A stretch of 31,796 nucleotides of DNA from Chara braunii (taxonomy: Eukaryota; Streptophyta; Charophyceae; Charales; Characeae): the NCBI GenBank assembly GCA_003427395.1, contig BFEA01000107.1, positions 683,934 through 715,729 of the forward strand, in the 5' to 3' direction. How positions within the stretch are numbered: the stretch's first letter is position 1; the number at the start of each line of letters is the position of its first letter. Below are positions 9,442-20,142 of this stretch, piece by piece. The notes beneath the pieces are model-generated. The model worked only from the letters and a program-made list of their open reading frames with translations, was not told the DNA's origin and did not search any database. The position numbers were made by a program, and so were the translations under genes.

Positions 9442-9622
9442 AGTAGAGTATATACTCATGCAACATAAGCGGTGATGTGTAAACACAGTCAAGCCATGAC
9501 AAATGGACAGAGGAGGCGGGAGGTGGCAAGAAGAAGAAGAAGAAGAAGAAGAAGAAGAAGAAGAAGAAGAAGAAGAAGAAGAAGAAGAAGAGGAGGAGGA
9601 GGAGGAGGAGGAGGAGGAGAGG
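9442..9622 (+). repeat. Direct repeat 2 with (GAA)n and (GAG)n tracts
   Basis: The first ~90 nt match 390-473 with few differences. (GAA)n follows (about 9531-9591), then (GAG)n (about 9592-9619). The shared flank shows that this block and 390-595 are copies of one repeat. Seen on the minus strand, the tract directly follows the 3' end of the inverted Penelope-like copy. Confidence 0.85.
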
Positions 9623-9635
9623 ATAGACACCGATA

Positions 9636-10147
9636 GCAAATCCCCCGAGCGCAATCAGCTCGTGTAGTCTTCAATGATAGCTGATAGGTAAACAAAGAAG
9701 ACATGAAGGCCATAGCACGAAGTCCTCAACTAGCAATTACCTAAATCCCCCGAGCGCAATCAGCTCGTGTAATCTTCGATGATAGCTGATAGGTAAACAA
9801 GGACGGCACACAAAGGCCATAGCACGAAGTCCTCAACTGGCGATTACCCTAGCTATCCTATATAGTACCATCAACTAGGATCAGAAAGGAAATCCGCAAA
9901 AAGACAACCCGACAGTACCGGGCCCGGCTGGCCCAGGCCACCAAAAGGTCGACAGTTCCCTACCAACTGGTTCATGGTTCAATCCAAGAGGTCCAGCCGG
10001 CGAAACAATGAACCCAGTCCGACCAGACCCCTCCCACCTTAGTGTTAAACACTGTCAACAGTGTCAAGGCTTTATCAAAAATAGAATCTAGTAGAAAGTT
10101 CCTCCGACGGAGCTCGACCTTCAGGGTGAAAGATAGGGAGCTTTTTG
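9636..10147 (-). mobile_element. 5'-truncated inverted copy of the Penelope-like element
   Basis: Reading on the minus strand from 10147, the sequence matches about 5475-5752 of the plus-strand element. It then continues from 5834 with two ~105-bp terminal units (9847-9742 and 9740-9636). The C-terminal coding block (FALKVE, DSIFDKAL, VFNTKVGGVWS) is readable at about 10130-9990 with indels. About 85 nt present at 5753-5835 are absent. The copy stops inside the RT coding region at 10147, directly beside the foldback element, which fits ordinary 5' truncation during retrotransposition. Confidence 0.85.
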
Positions 10148-10151
10148 TCCC

Positions 10152-10313
10152 AAAAAAAAAAAAAAAAAAAAAGAAGTTAGGATTTATCCGTGCCCCCACT
10201 GAGAAACAGGGACCGCACAAACGCAGATGTCAAATGATGGAGGAATACCCTCCATCATTTGACATTTGTGTTCCTCCGGTTTCTGTTTCTGGGGGGGCAC
10301 GGATACATCCTAA

Positions 10314-10349
<36 letters not shown>
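10152..10349. repeat. Foldback element with A-tract and T-tract ends
   Basis: A near-complete inverted repeat: the left arm is 10152-10243, the loop AATAC is 10244-10248, and the right arm is 10249-10349. The innermost 17 bp pair perfectly (ATGTCAAATGATGGAGG at 10227 with its complement at 10249-10265). Further out, GTTAGGAT, ATCCGTGCCCCC and GAAACAG are kept in both arms with small indels. The outer ends are 21 A and 34 T. A transcript of either strand would form a long imperfect hairpin. No flanking duplication is obvious. Confidence 0.85.
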
Positions 10350-10739
10350 CCGAGGACAGTTCCATCACATTCCAAAAGAAATACGGGGGGGGTGCTTAAT
10401 TCGTGCACGATTTTGGGGAGGTCTACGGAATTGCTGGTTTTTATCATGTTATCGACCCCCGTTATTTAATTTTAGTTTTTAATCACCCCTCTAACACACC
10501 CTTCGGCCTCGATGACGCTTACGGTCACCTCAGCTTTGATCGGGCGTGTGCTCAGGATCCGAACTGCAGACAAAAGGCGATGGGGGGACTAATTTGGGAT
10601 CCCTTTAAAGCCAACCTATGGAGGACGGTGGACCCGGGGCATAAGGGGGGAGGTCTACGTGGAGGGTTCTAAAGGTTGGACCTGGGAAAGGCAAGGGGAA
10701 CCAAACTGGGACTCGAAGCCCACACCCACCTCATTCCGC
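10350..10739. other. Unassigned stretch
   Basis: A 90-codon frame (10403-10672) is present but shows no motif I recognise. G-runs at 10385 and 10645 suggest repeat-derived or low-complexity sequence. Confidence 0.3.
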
Positions 10740-11510
10740 CCTGCTGCTCATCACACCGCGACGGTTACCACAGGAAAGAGTTGTTATGAGGCTTCACAGG
10801 CGTTGCAGGCAGGTCCACTGTGGAATCAGATCGATCTGTCGCTGCGAGATCAAGAGCAGGCTCATCAGACTACCATGGCTGATGGGCAGCGGCCAGATCA
10901 GCAGCAGCTGAGGCACATCAAACTTCTAGGCTGCAGCCTTCCGGTGTGCAAATCCTCTCACAAGTCTCGAACGAACAGAGCACATTAGCGGTACAGGCAG
11001 GTCCACTGCAGTACCAACCTGATTCAGAATATAATTACGCTGCAGCTGACCCGCATCGAAAACCTTCCACAAGCAGCACAAGAACAACTCCGACAGAGCC
11101 ATTGGGAGTTGCAGGTGGGGATGCACTCAGGCCCACAGCAGAAGCAGTTGCAGCCTGATAAGATAATAATGTCAGATCAGCAACCGCAAACCTTACGTTA
11201 ACCATTAGATGGAAAAATTCTGCGGCGGGGGGCAGCAGTAAGGTCCAAGCCAGCAGCAATGCAGCTGCAGCCATCAAGTGATCAGCCCATGGCAACAAAC
11301 CACAAGTGGGGAAGCTTCGCAGTTGCAGTCTGTGTCGCAACGGCAGCAGCTGCAACAACACTCAATGCTGCAGCTGATGACAAGCAACCAACTACCGCAA
11401 CATCATGCGAAGGGGGTAAGTTCACAAATCATGGCGGAATCAAGGGAGGTGCAGGGCAGATCAGATCCGGCACAACAAACAGCAGATTTTGAAGCAACAA
11501 CAGCATTCAT
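10740..11510 (+). pseudogene. Glutamine-rich coding remnant, unrecognised
   Basis: All three plus-strand frames are used in turn by Gln-rich peptide. Segments include QALQAGPLWNQ near 10800 and QSTLAVQAGPLQYQ near 10980. Others are LPQAAQEQLRQSHWELQ near 11070 and SQRQQLQQHSMLQLM near 11330. The recurrence of QAGPL in different frames, CAG/CAA codon richness and interruptions by stops and frameshifts (for example TAA after QPQTLR near 11200) suggest a decayed exon of a Gln-rich protein such as a transcriptional co-regulator. No family can be named. AAGGGGGTAAGT at about 11411 would serve as a splice donor. Alternatively this is a CAG-rich repeat with chance frames. Confidence 0.4.
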
Positions 11511-11518
11511 GGTAGCTA

Positions 11519-11625
11519 GGTCTGGTTCCCAGCATGTGCTGATTGTATCATCTCAACATTGTATCTCAGGGGACGCTGGACCCGCTTTCCAGCAGGTGTA
11601 GGTCCCCACAAATAGACCGGAGCCC
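11519..11625 (+). repeat. Shared terminal module, copy C, with a partial second copy
   Basis: GGTTCCCAGCATGTGCTG at 11525-11542 is a half module. A full module (GGGACGCTGG to ACCGGAGC) follows at 11570-11625. No poly(A) tail adjoins; an A-rich stretch lies at 11688-11715. The copy is old or was joined by recombination. Confidence 0.65.
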
Positions 11626-12276
11626 CCTGCAAATCAGGTAGGACTGCATACTCGTATCATCACTCCTATCTGTTGCTGCAGGAGTTTTAACAAAAAAGAG
11701 AAAAAAAGAAGAGAGAGATTCAGCAGCTGCAGAAGTTGCCACACTTCAGTTATGTGTTCTATTGATTCACAACTCAGGGCATACTCACACTGGCACTTCC
11801 CAAAATGCATCAGACCTCAATTTCGGCCACACCTGTATGCACCTGGCCACAATTCCGTCCAGAAATAAGTAAAAAAGTCCTAGTTTGAGTATGCCGTCAA
11901 ACCCGCATTCAAATGCTTCCATACACATCTGCAATGACAGGGAGACTGGAAAGAGCAGATTCACACCATAGCCATGGAGAGAGATTGCACAGCGGAAGCC
12001 AAAGGCAGATATAAAAATTGAGAGATAAAACGTTTTGATCAATTATTTATTATATTACACCCCCTGCTCTCTCCTCCTGTCAACTGAACAACTCCAAGAA
12101 TCTCAACCACGAGATCTTTTCCACCTCCAATTAAACCCCTACAATACACTTCAACGAAGCTTCAGTGAAACTTCCTTTTCTCCCTACGACCCCAGCCTCC
12201 AATGATAGCCCATTGTTGAAAACAGCATCTCATCATGCCCCGAGCCTGTGAGTACAGGCGCTGAATCAGATCTGGC
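11626..12276. other. Unassigned stretch
   Basis: No repeat shared with other parts of the window and no recognisable coding motif. Short frames on both strands only. Confidence 0.3.
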
Positions 12277-12570
12277 ATGAGCCAGGCGCCGCAAACCACC
12301 GTGAAGAAGAAGGTGAGCCTCGACGAAGAAGATGATGGCTGCCCTGGTATGGCAGCAACTAGCAACAAGCAAGCCTCTCAAGGAAGAAAGCGGCTGTTCT
12401 TCAACCCCACAAACAGCAACGTGATGGTAGTGGCATCAGCACCTGGATGACCTCCTGCAGGTGCTGCCTCCTCAAGCAGCAGGGTGCCCCAGCTATCGCT
12501 TCCCAAGTTTCCCTTCGAAGACGAAGGACTGCCGATCACGTACTCCCGTCGCCACTTCCCAAAACAATGA
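12277..12570 (+). pseudogene. Possible coding remnant with one internal stop
   Basis: An ATG at 12277 opens a frame of 57 codons to a TGA at 12448-12450. The same frame then continues for 39 more codons to TGA at 12568-12570. The composition is protein-like and steady across the stop: a basic start (TVKKKVSLDEEDD), a middle KRLFFNPTNSNVMVV, and a tail LPKFPFEDEGLPITYSRRHF. I do not recognise the family. It may be the 5' exon of a host gene or a retrocopy fragment; chance cannot be excluded at this length. Confidence 0.35.
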
Positions 12571-12851
12571 GAAAAGAACCCCAAACTTCTCGGCCTCTGC
12601 CTTCTTCTTCCCGTTTTCCCTAGGACCTACAACACAGCTGTCACCTACAAACCTATCTGACCGTCCAAACAGCTCACATCTACGGCCAACCAGTCAAGAT
12701 CTGCCTACGTGCATCTAGATGGGAACCTAGACTAAGGGGACCCAAGACCAGGACACACACAAGGGAGACCTACGGGCCTACCAGTTTCCAGAAGACCAGA
12801 AATGGACAAAAGAGCAAGGCTGAAGGGCCTTTTTTTGGGGGGGGAACAAAT

Positions 12852-12906
12852 GCTCCAGTCTATTCGTTGGGAGCAACACGTGCTGGGAACCGGGCCCAGC
12901 GTCCCA
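12852..12906 (-). repeat. Shared terminal module, copy E
   Basis: Module in reverse complement, followed outward by ACAAATG, a G-run and seven T. It is the near-identical partner of copy G at 31280-31333 at the outer end of the other arm. Confidence 0.8.
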
Positions 12907-13189
12907 TATAGAATTATACAAATGATTTGAAATACCAGGGCCATTACCTGGCTTCGGCTAAGAACAATCTGAGAACTATTAAAAAGGTTCTGGAAATTTT
13001 AGGACAAACATGGATAACTGCTAACCTATTTTTGCTAGGCTACTCAAGCAGCACTTACTAAGTCAAAACGGGAAGCCACTGAAGCCCTTTGAATGCCCAG
13101 AACCCCTGGAATCCCCAACAAAACATTCTAAAATTCTCTAACACTGTCTTATTCCCTGCCGAGCTTTCCCAGGCCTCATGCCCCCATCC

Positions 13190-13900
13190 TGCTAGGTTAC
13201 AGGGCAACACAACTCACCCCAGCTCCGGCCAGCGTCGTACCGACAGCAACCCTTGGTTTTCCCTTGGAATGCCCGGCCCAAGGCATCCCCAGATCTCTCT
13301 ACCAGGCCTCACGCTCCTGCTATCAACAGGTTACAGGGCACCCCCCCAGCTCCGGCCAGCGTCGTTCTGGCATCGAAAAACCGCAGATCCATGAATATAA
13401 CAGCATTAAAAAAAACCTAAAATGAGTTGTAAAATCCTAAGGCATTCTCAAGACTTACCTCATGAGATAGGCTAAAATTCAGAAAAAGTATGAAAAGGCT
13501 TGGAAAAATATGAGAGCGGGGGGTCAAAACTGAAACTGCCTACTATCCAAAACTCCCCCCCTCAACAGACGGAACGTCGGTTCAGGCTTTCAGTCCTCGT
13601 ACCAGAACTCACTTGATCTCATACCCCTTTCTTCTAGGGTAACAGGGCACCACAACCTTCTCCAGTACTGACCAACATAGTTCAGACGGACATGAAGTGC
13701 CTTCCTCCCTCGACGTTTCCCTTAACGGCAAACCCTTGACACAGGTTACAGGGTTAATACCCCGGCGTCGGCTACGTCGAACGGTCTGGTTATGCCTTCC
13801 ACCCTCGGCAAAACTCCACAGGCCTCAAGCTTCCCCTAGGTCACAAAGCAAAAGCTCCAACACCGGCCTGTGTCGTCCTAGCATCGTCCTTTTAACCTAC
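13190..13900 (-). repeat. Degenerate internal repeats within the left arm
   Basis: GGTTACAGGGCA followed within ~30 nt by CTCCGGCCAGCGTCGT occurs at about 13195 and 13330. More diverged forms lie near 13635, 13745 and 13840. The right arm shows the complement (CTGTAACCTAGCAGG preceded by GGCCGGAGCTGGGG) at about 30160-30410 and 30840-31020. The spacing is about 75-160 bp. Confidence 0.65.
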
Positions 13901-13980
13901 TTACCTTAACAAACAACCTTCCTCTGTTGAGAGCCCCCTTACTACCTTCCATCCTCCAGTTCTAGCTCCCCCCCTTCCCT

Positions 13981-14030
13981 CTTTTTTTTGAGATACCAGG
14001 GCCATTACCTGGCTTCGGCTAAGAATGAAC
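13981..14030 (-). repeat. Partial element tail inserted in the left arm
   Basis: A T-run of eight followed by ATACCAGGGCCATTACCTGG repeats the sequence that lies inward of module E (12940-12960) and is absent at the matching place in the right arm. It is a short truncated insertion that starts upstream of the module. Confidence 0.55.
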
Positions 14031-14194
14031 AACTCAAAACCCCCCCAACAATCTGCTTTACCTCACTCCGACAAGACTTACTGCATCAGAGCCACCATCT
14101 CCGCTGCTGCTGTACCCTATTTCCATCCTACGAGCTAGCCCCCTCACTAGTAGGACGCCTCATATCCCACCATCTATTTCTCCCACTCACCTCT

Positions 14195-14270
14195 TTTTTT
14201 TTAAAAAGGACATGCTCCAGTCTATTCGTGGGGAGGAGCACATGCTGGGCACTAAGTCCAGCGCCCCAAT
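14195..14270 (-). repeat. Module-only insertion with poly(T), shared module copy F
   Basis: A T-run (14194-14202) is followed by the module (14214-14268). The matching site in the right arm (near 29835) lacks it, while ATCAAGAACATATT continues in both arms. This is an extremely 5'-truncated insertion: practically only tail plus module. Confidence 0.7.
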
Positions 14271-15168
14271 CAAGAACATATTGAAAAATCAGGAAATCAT
14301 AAGAATAAGAAAACCATATATACGTTTCAGCGCCTACTATTTCGACAAGAAGAGAGGAAGAGAGGGAAAAAACCACCCTCTCTCCCCATGGAAACTCCAG
14401 CGCCTATTCTAATCTTGATTGCATGTACAAGGCTCACAAGAACCAAAACGGATTACTCCTCTCCCTAAAAAAAGACCCCCTGTTTGATACTGTCTCCGCG
14501 AGGACGCGCCCTCTCACCCCCCAGCCCGAATTCAGAACAGCCCCTTAAATACCACTCCTGCTTCCTCAGCTGCATACAATACCCCTAAAGTATGCCCCAT
14601 AGAGACGAAGATCCCCCTTCCCTCCTGCCCCAGCCCCTCCAAGTGAAACAGTCCTACAACATCTCACGATGCTGACATCAGCACCCCTTGTCCTCTCTCC
14701 CCAACCGCCGTAGCGGATCTCACCCAAAAATCAGCGTGGGCCAAAAAATGACAAACCCTCAACACCGCCCCTCCCTCTCAAAGATCACACCACCCACCCT
14801 GTGTAACCCTCGCAGGGAGGGGCCCCAACCCTAAAGGAGATACTTTCATTCAGATTCAATAGCCAAAAGAGATAGGAGCGATTTCGAGCAACACATGAAA
14901 CACTTTGGGAACTATCAGTACATAGAATAAGAAACATCGAAAAAAACCGACAAAAGTTAGAGTCATGCATAGGAATGATTATTGAAACATCAGAACTAAG
15001 TCCGATTTTCAAAAACTCACAAATCAAGATCAGACGATCAAAAATTGAATCGAAACAAATAGTGACTAGAATTTCAAAATCAAGATTAAGTACCCCATGA
15101 ATTTAAGCGTCAAGACAAATCAGAAAATCAAACGAGATTGAGTTAAAATTGTAAAATTACTTTTAAGA

Positions 15169-15195
15169 AATCAGAGGTGCCCAACCTCTGATTTT
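15169..15195. other. Perfect 11-bp inverted repeat
   Basis: AAATCAGAGGT and ACCTCTGATTT flank the 5-nt spacer GCCCA. The right arm has a single CACCTCTGATTT here, so this arm gained, or the other lost, one half plus neighbouring bases. Confidence 0.8.
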
Positions 15196-16110
15196 ACGAA
15201 TCTCAGGCTAAGAGTATTGCCCAGGAAATAATTCAGCAACAAAACATACAACAGTCGATATGGCTAATGATATGAAATTCAAAAGAAATACGCAAACAAA
15301 CTAAGTCAGAATTAGGAAACCAAACTAGGTCGTGATTAATCTTGATTTAATCTTGATTTTCAAACCGCAGAATTATAATTCTTAGTTATATTTTCGTTGG
15401 ATATCTAGAATTCAATGTTAGAAGGACTAATAGGTATTGAACTAGACAAAACTATCTGAGAATCACATCGTTAAGAGTCTCATCAAGGTCATCATGGAAT
15501 CACCATTACAAAACGTGAAGAGGAAGAAACACAACTTACACTCGACATCCCTAAACACCCCCCCTCTTTCTTCAAACCTCACCTCCTCCTTCATCGGCTC
15601 TCAAGCAACTCGACCGCCCGTGGTTGACAACTATTCAACCATCCCAAAGGACCGAACGATGAAGATAACAGGACCACAACTAGGATAACCATCACAACAC
15701 TTCAAACCACGTCACGAGACTAAACCCCTGAGCTTGCCAGCCGCCCCTCGCAAGTAGCCCAAAGAGATGAAGGGGTGTCATCGTCGCAGACGTCGCCCGC
15801 TTATGGAAGACCTTACTCCTGTGTTCCTCCTCCCATTCCTTCTTGTAATACTCTTCCTCTAGCCCATGAAACCCTGCCTGCCTCCCCTTACTCCCCCCGC
15901 GACATTCCTCCTCTCCAACGAGACCTTGATATGAGATACGTTGCCCCCGTGTTCTTCCACTCAAGCAAACAAGCACATAACAGAAACAACAAACAGAAGA
16001 GCTTGCAGCAACGCCCGGACACCACTAGTCTGCTCCTCCATGCCCCTTGATCCCTCTCCCGCCTCATCGTCCGCCTGCTGACCTCTCACCCTGCACTCTC
16101 GTCCGTCGGG

Positions 16111-16142
16111 CGACGGAGCTCTCCCGGTAGCGCTCCGCCGGC
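16111..16142. repeat. GC-rich hairpin, copy 1
   Basis: CGGAGC and GCTCCG stand ~12 nt apart around TCTCCCGGTAG. The reverse complement matches 25233-25267 (CGGCGGAGCACTACCAGGAG). It lies at the inner boundary of the left arm. Confidence 0.6.
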
Positions 16143-16165
16143 GCACCTGGGTACTCGGTTGCTGC

Positions 16166-16481
16166 CAATCTCCCATCCCACTCTGATGACCCTAAGACTC
16201 TCAAATAGAGATTACTAATGACAGTTCCACGGGTCAAGCCCAGTAGGATTCAAAGCTCGAAAATAACACATACAAACTATAGGTCACGGGATTAAGTCCC
16301 GCAGGGCTCGGATCAGGGGAACAACAAACAAACTTAGTGTACAACCTGCGTAAGCAACTGCAATTCATTGCACTTCCCTCTGAACCCACAGCAACTGAAG
16401 CTCCCTTCAGTCCAGGTGAAAGATGCTGCATAACCCGGTCAGCAGATCCATGAGGGGCTAATTTCCTTCCCCTCGTTGGTC
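16166..16481. other. Unassigned stretch between arm and LINE
   Basis: No recognised motif. It lies between the inner end of the left arm and the first recognisable LINE codon. Confidence 0.3.
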
Positions 16482-19020
16482 ATGCAGGAAGTCCGAGATA
16501 ATATTCTTCTGATTAATGAAACGATCAAATTTCTTGACAATCTATACTGAAATGCAGCCTTTGTGTTCCTAGAATTTAACATGGTCTTTAACCATACGGA
16601 CTGACGTTTTCGGGATGTGTGTCTTAATAAGATAAACTTTGGACGCTACATGAGTAAGTGGGTTCAAATTTTCCATGTCAATGCCACGACGAAAGTTCAG
16701 ATTAATGATCTCCTTTCGCTAGAGATCAAACTGCAAAGATCGTTAAGGCAAGGCGACCCTCTAACTCCTCTCTTCTTCTTGTTAATTATTATGGAACCAC
16801 TGGGGGCGAATCGTAGGAAAAATTTTAACCTCAAGCACCTTCAGATCTCTGATATCCCAGAGGAAGCAATCCTTATTAACCCATATTTGCAGATGGTTTC
16901 ACCATCATGATGGACGTATCAGAGGGAAACATAGAGAAAAATAATTTACTGATGGATAAATTATCACAGGTCTTGGACATGGTTATTATTTGGGGGAGTA
17001 AAATACAAGGATGATAGATACACTCAAATGGGATCGGCCTCCTGACTAAACTAGAGTTAAATGGGTTTTAGAGGATGCCCTTGTGCACATTCTAGGGGTT
17101 TCTTTGATGACCCAACCTAGGTGACTCAGAGCGTGTAATGACGAATGACTATCAATACCAACAATGGAAAAAATGAATCAATGGAAAAAACAACACACAT
17201 CTATCTTTGGGAGGACTTTCATTATCAATCTGTGGTGGTGGCCGCTGTCTAGTATAAATTTGCACTTTGGTGTATGAGTAAAGTGCGCACAAGAACCCTT
17301 AAAAGATAAATAGCATCATTTCTTAAGATGTTTAATCATGAGCAAGAAAATATGATTCCAAAAATTGCCTGACTTTCCCTAATTTAAACTAGGACAAGAG
17401 AGGGGCTTAAGGATATTGAATCCCTCTCTTCAATTTCAAGCTCGTTCCCTCCATTGGTTACATAAGCTAATTTTTTCAATAGTCTGGGACGACCTTGGCT
17501 TTCCAACAGATTTGCACGCTGATTCCTGAGGCACCGAAAAACATACATTCGGTATTTTGGATAGAAGACTGATTCTGGAGTTTGCCCAGAACAGAGGTTC
17601 GTTCCAATGAGGAACTGCAAGGGGTGACCTTTTGTTAGGCAATTTATGAACCTCCTTGTTGAGAACATGGAGGCATTCGAGTCTCTCATTGCCAAATAGG
17701 TCCTTCCGCCCCCGTTATGAGGAGGTGTTGCACCAACCTCTTTTTGACAATCGTTGGATCACATACGCAAATGACTGTATTTTTAATAGTTCAGGTTCCA
17801 CCTGTGTTTCTTTGGGCGAAGAGGGGAATCATGAGAATCAAGGATCAATGGAACCCAAAAGTAAGAAATTGGAAATTTGTAGACCAGTTCAGACAGACAT
17901 TGTGGTATGCCCACCAACTCGCTTTCGACCTAGAGCAGATTATCTTCTCTATCCCCTTGGATTGGGTGAGCACGCTGGGAAAATGGGTTAACTTCAAGGA
18001 AATAGATTAGGTAATGCAGTTCGACCCAGGTGGACAACCAATGGTGGGTCAAGTAGTGCATTTGCTCCCGCAAGGGGCTGTAATAAGCATATTCAGAGTA
18101 GACAGGGACCATTTTTTTATATCATGTCCTTCAGACATGGTCTTATTATTTCTCTTTTCTTATACGTATCGCATTACAATCCTATTCATTTCCTCCATTT
18201 AAGGTTGGAGAGCCTATCATCCGAAACTTCTGCCATTGGGACCAGCAAAATGGGTATGGAGACTAGTGCGAGGGGAAAACCGTGCTTACTTCGATCTCTC
18301 TCAGAGAAAGCGACCTAACGTTTACTTCGTAAAAGGTTTGATATTTTGGCGATTGTGTAAGAATGGTGAACACGACATTTAAATATTGACATAAACCTAC
18401 TAAGACATATCAAGTTTTTCAAACACAGGAAACAACGTCCAATAACGTTATCTTCCTTACATTGGCAGATTGTTCACCGATGTCTACCGACAATGAATGA
18501 CTTATTAACCACTCTACAATAGAAAAACGAGGTCTAGCATTCCCCTAGTGTAAATCTTGTTTTTCTGTGTTTCCCAACATAAAAATTAAATAAATCAGTG
18601 AACATATTTGTATGCAATTCCCAGGCTCAGTCCTTTTTGGAGAAGATGGGATGGTGTATGGAGGGGTCTTACAGGTTTGGACTGGCCGTGGAGTTGGAAA
18701 GCCATCCTGTTAGGACACTGAGAACCCGAGTATCTCTCACTCTCTAATTTTCAGACCAATGTATTTGAAATTGACCGCAAAGTAGTCCTATGGACCTTGT
18801 GGTGCAAATGTTGTCTTCACGAGAAAGAAGTAATTTTGGAAGGCAGTAAAATAGCTGACCTGATCGTCCAAATTGTTCAAACAAAAATCAGAGCACATAG
18901 TCAGAAACTAAAAGTAAAATACACAATTTTAAGCAAAAAAAACGAAATACAACAAGCAATTCAAAGCTTCTCTAAAGACTCGATGGGAGAATCTAATGAG
19001 GGGTGCTTAGGTGAGGTGCA
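16482..19020 (+). pseudogene. LINE ORF2 remnant: RT palm to C-terminus, plus strand
   Basis: The frame from 16482 to 16910 gives the RT core of an L1/plant-type LINE. It contains DNILLINETIKFLDN and a decayed motif A (FVFLEFNMVFN in place of FLDFxKAFD). Next come VQIFHVNATTKVQIN and an intact motif B LRQGDPLTPLFF. Motif C is broken by two extra T's and reads Y-(TT)-ADG instead of YADD. TGA stops stand near 16548 and 16605. After a frame change, MDKLSQVLDMVIIWGSK and HILGVSLMTQP follow to ~17110. The thumb/linker region is traceable (LGQERGLRILNPSLQFQAR at ~17395; EEVLHQPLFDN at ~17720; IFSIPLDWVSTLGKW at ~17950). The C-terminal region is traceable too (KRPNVYFVKG at ~18310; RRWDGVWRGLTGLDWPW at ~18645; LWTLWCKCCLHEKEVILEG at ~18795). 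ORF1 and endonuclease are absent. Clearly dead. Confidence 0.85.
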
Positions 19021-20079
19021 ATGGTCAAGAGCGAAAGGTACTGAGGAGACCTTCAAGAGAGACTTTCAGCTTGTCTTCTGTAGTTGGTTCTTACCTTAAT
19101 AAGGGGTCATTCTTAGATCTCCAAAATTCTTTGCAGAACCATTTCCTTCTTGTGAGCTAGCATTGTGACGAACTGTTTTCTACAGCCGCACGATTTTCTG
19201 TGCAAGACTACTTCAGGGGTTGAATAGGGATGGCCAGGTGAATTGCATGGATGGCCTTGCTTTGTTGTGGAATTGAGGCCGTGGTAATCTTGCGACGATT
19301 GGTAGCTGATCACGCCTTAGCGAGTGCGAAAGATGACTGTTGACATAGAGTTTTTCTTGTTCTGTTGTGGGAAATGAGAATATTGGCGCGATCGTCGCGT
19401 GGGAAAATCTTTTTGAAATTTCAACTGATGTCGAGCCCCCGCGGGCTCTTGGAATTTGCTTCGTCCGGAATTTCTTTTGCAACTTAGAATTTAGATTAGA
19501 AATTTGGGCGCACCTCAATTTCTACTGCACAACGCTTCTTGCTTACGCATGCCTTGCCGCGTCAGGATCAGAGCTCTGATTTTTGTCCGCCTTAAGCCTT
19601 GCGTGTAACTGTAATTTTGTTTTGGCGGTCATGATAGCAACTATAACCCTCTCGTTCTTGATATCTTTTGTGGCACCCTGTGCGCGCACACTTCTTCCTC
19701 TGTCCCATTGGCTTGAATGCCTGCATGATCGGATCGATGTGTGGAGTGAGGCTACGTCCCTCACGCCGCGGCCTGGCCATGCAGTTGTAGGCGCTTCCTT
19801 CCTTCTTCTTCCTCTTATTTGCATGCTATAAATTTCACAAGCGCAATTAACTCGCTCTTTAAGAATTTTGGGAAGTGCGGTCGAGAGGATCGACTAACGA
19901 GCAAGAGTTGGCAGGTGAGTAGAGAGTTGGGCAATCCGATGAGCTGATGGTGACCATACGGGGTTGACTTGGGGCTGCGACGGACGGTGGCGCACGGGCG
20001 AACCTGGCTTGCATGCTCGGATCAAACGGGGTGACAACTCTGTGTGGGTGCGAGGCGACGGACTGCCCACACATCGTGG

Positions 20080-20083
<4 letters not shown>
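19021..20083. other. Unassigned region with promoter- and splice-like signals
   Basis: No coding motif. On the plus strand GCTATAAATT lies at 19826-19835, followed ~85 nt later by GGCAGGTGAGTAG (19909-19921), a strong-looking splice donor. A TTTTCAG acceptor-like site follows at 20251-20257. These could be the remains of a host promoter with a noncoding first exon. Each signal alone is common by chance. Confidence 0.25.

Positions 20084-20141
<58 letters not shown>
20084..20141. repeat. (GA)n microsatellite
   Basis: An uninterrupted 29-unit GA dinucleotide tract. Confidence 0.97.

Positions 20142-20142
<1 letters not shown>

Larger units (their letters stand above)
12837..16165 (-). mobile_element. 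Left arm: ~3.3-kb repeat, inverted relative to 25800-31368
   Basis: The reverse complement of this segment aligns with 25800-26732 plus 28963-31368 across almost its whole length. Identity is strongest at 15530-15720, 14750-14900 and 12850-13200. Its 3' end in sense orientation is the shared module at 12852-12906, followed by a short poly(A) (T-run 12830-12836). Differences from the right arm are two poly(T)-led inserts here (13983 and 14205), extra AT-rich sequence near 15000-15100, and a perfect palindrome at 15169-15195. No conserved long protein is visible, so it looks like a noncoding or non-autonomous element. Confidence 0.8.

Noticed and set aside
8804-9475. 223-codon plus-strand frame
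   Set aside because: It crosses the GTCCCA repeat and ends in the direct repeat at 9442; no domain is visible and similar frames exist on the other strand.
11035-11361. 108-codon Leu/Ala-rich minus-strand frame resembling a membrane protein
   Set aside because: Antisense of CAG-rich DNA reads as Leu/Ala/Cys; the sense strand explains it better as Gln-rich remnant.
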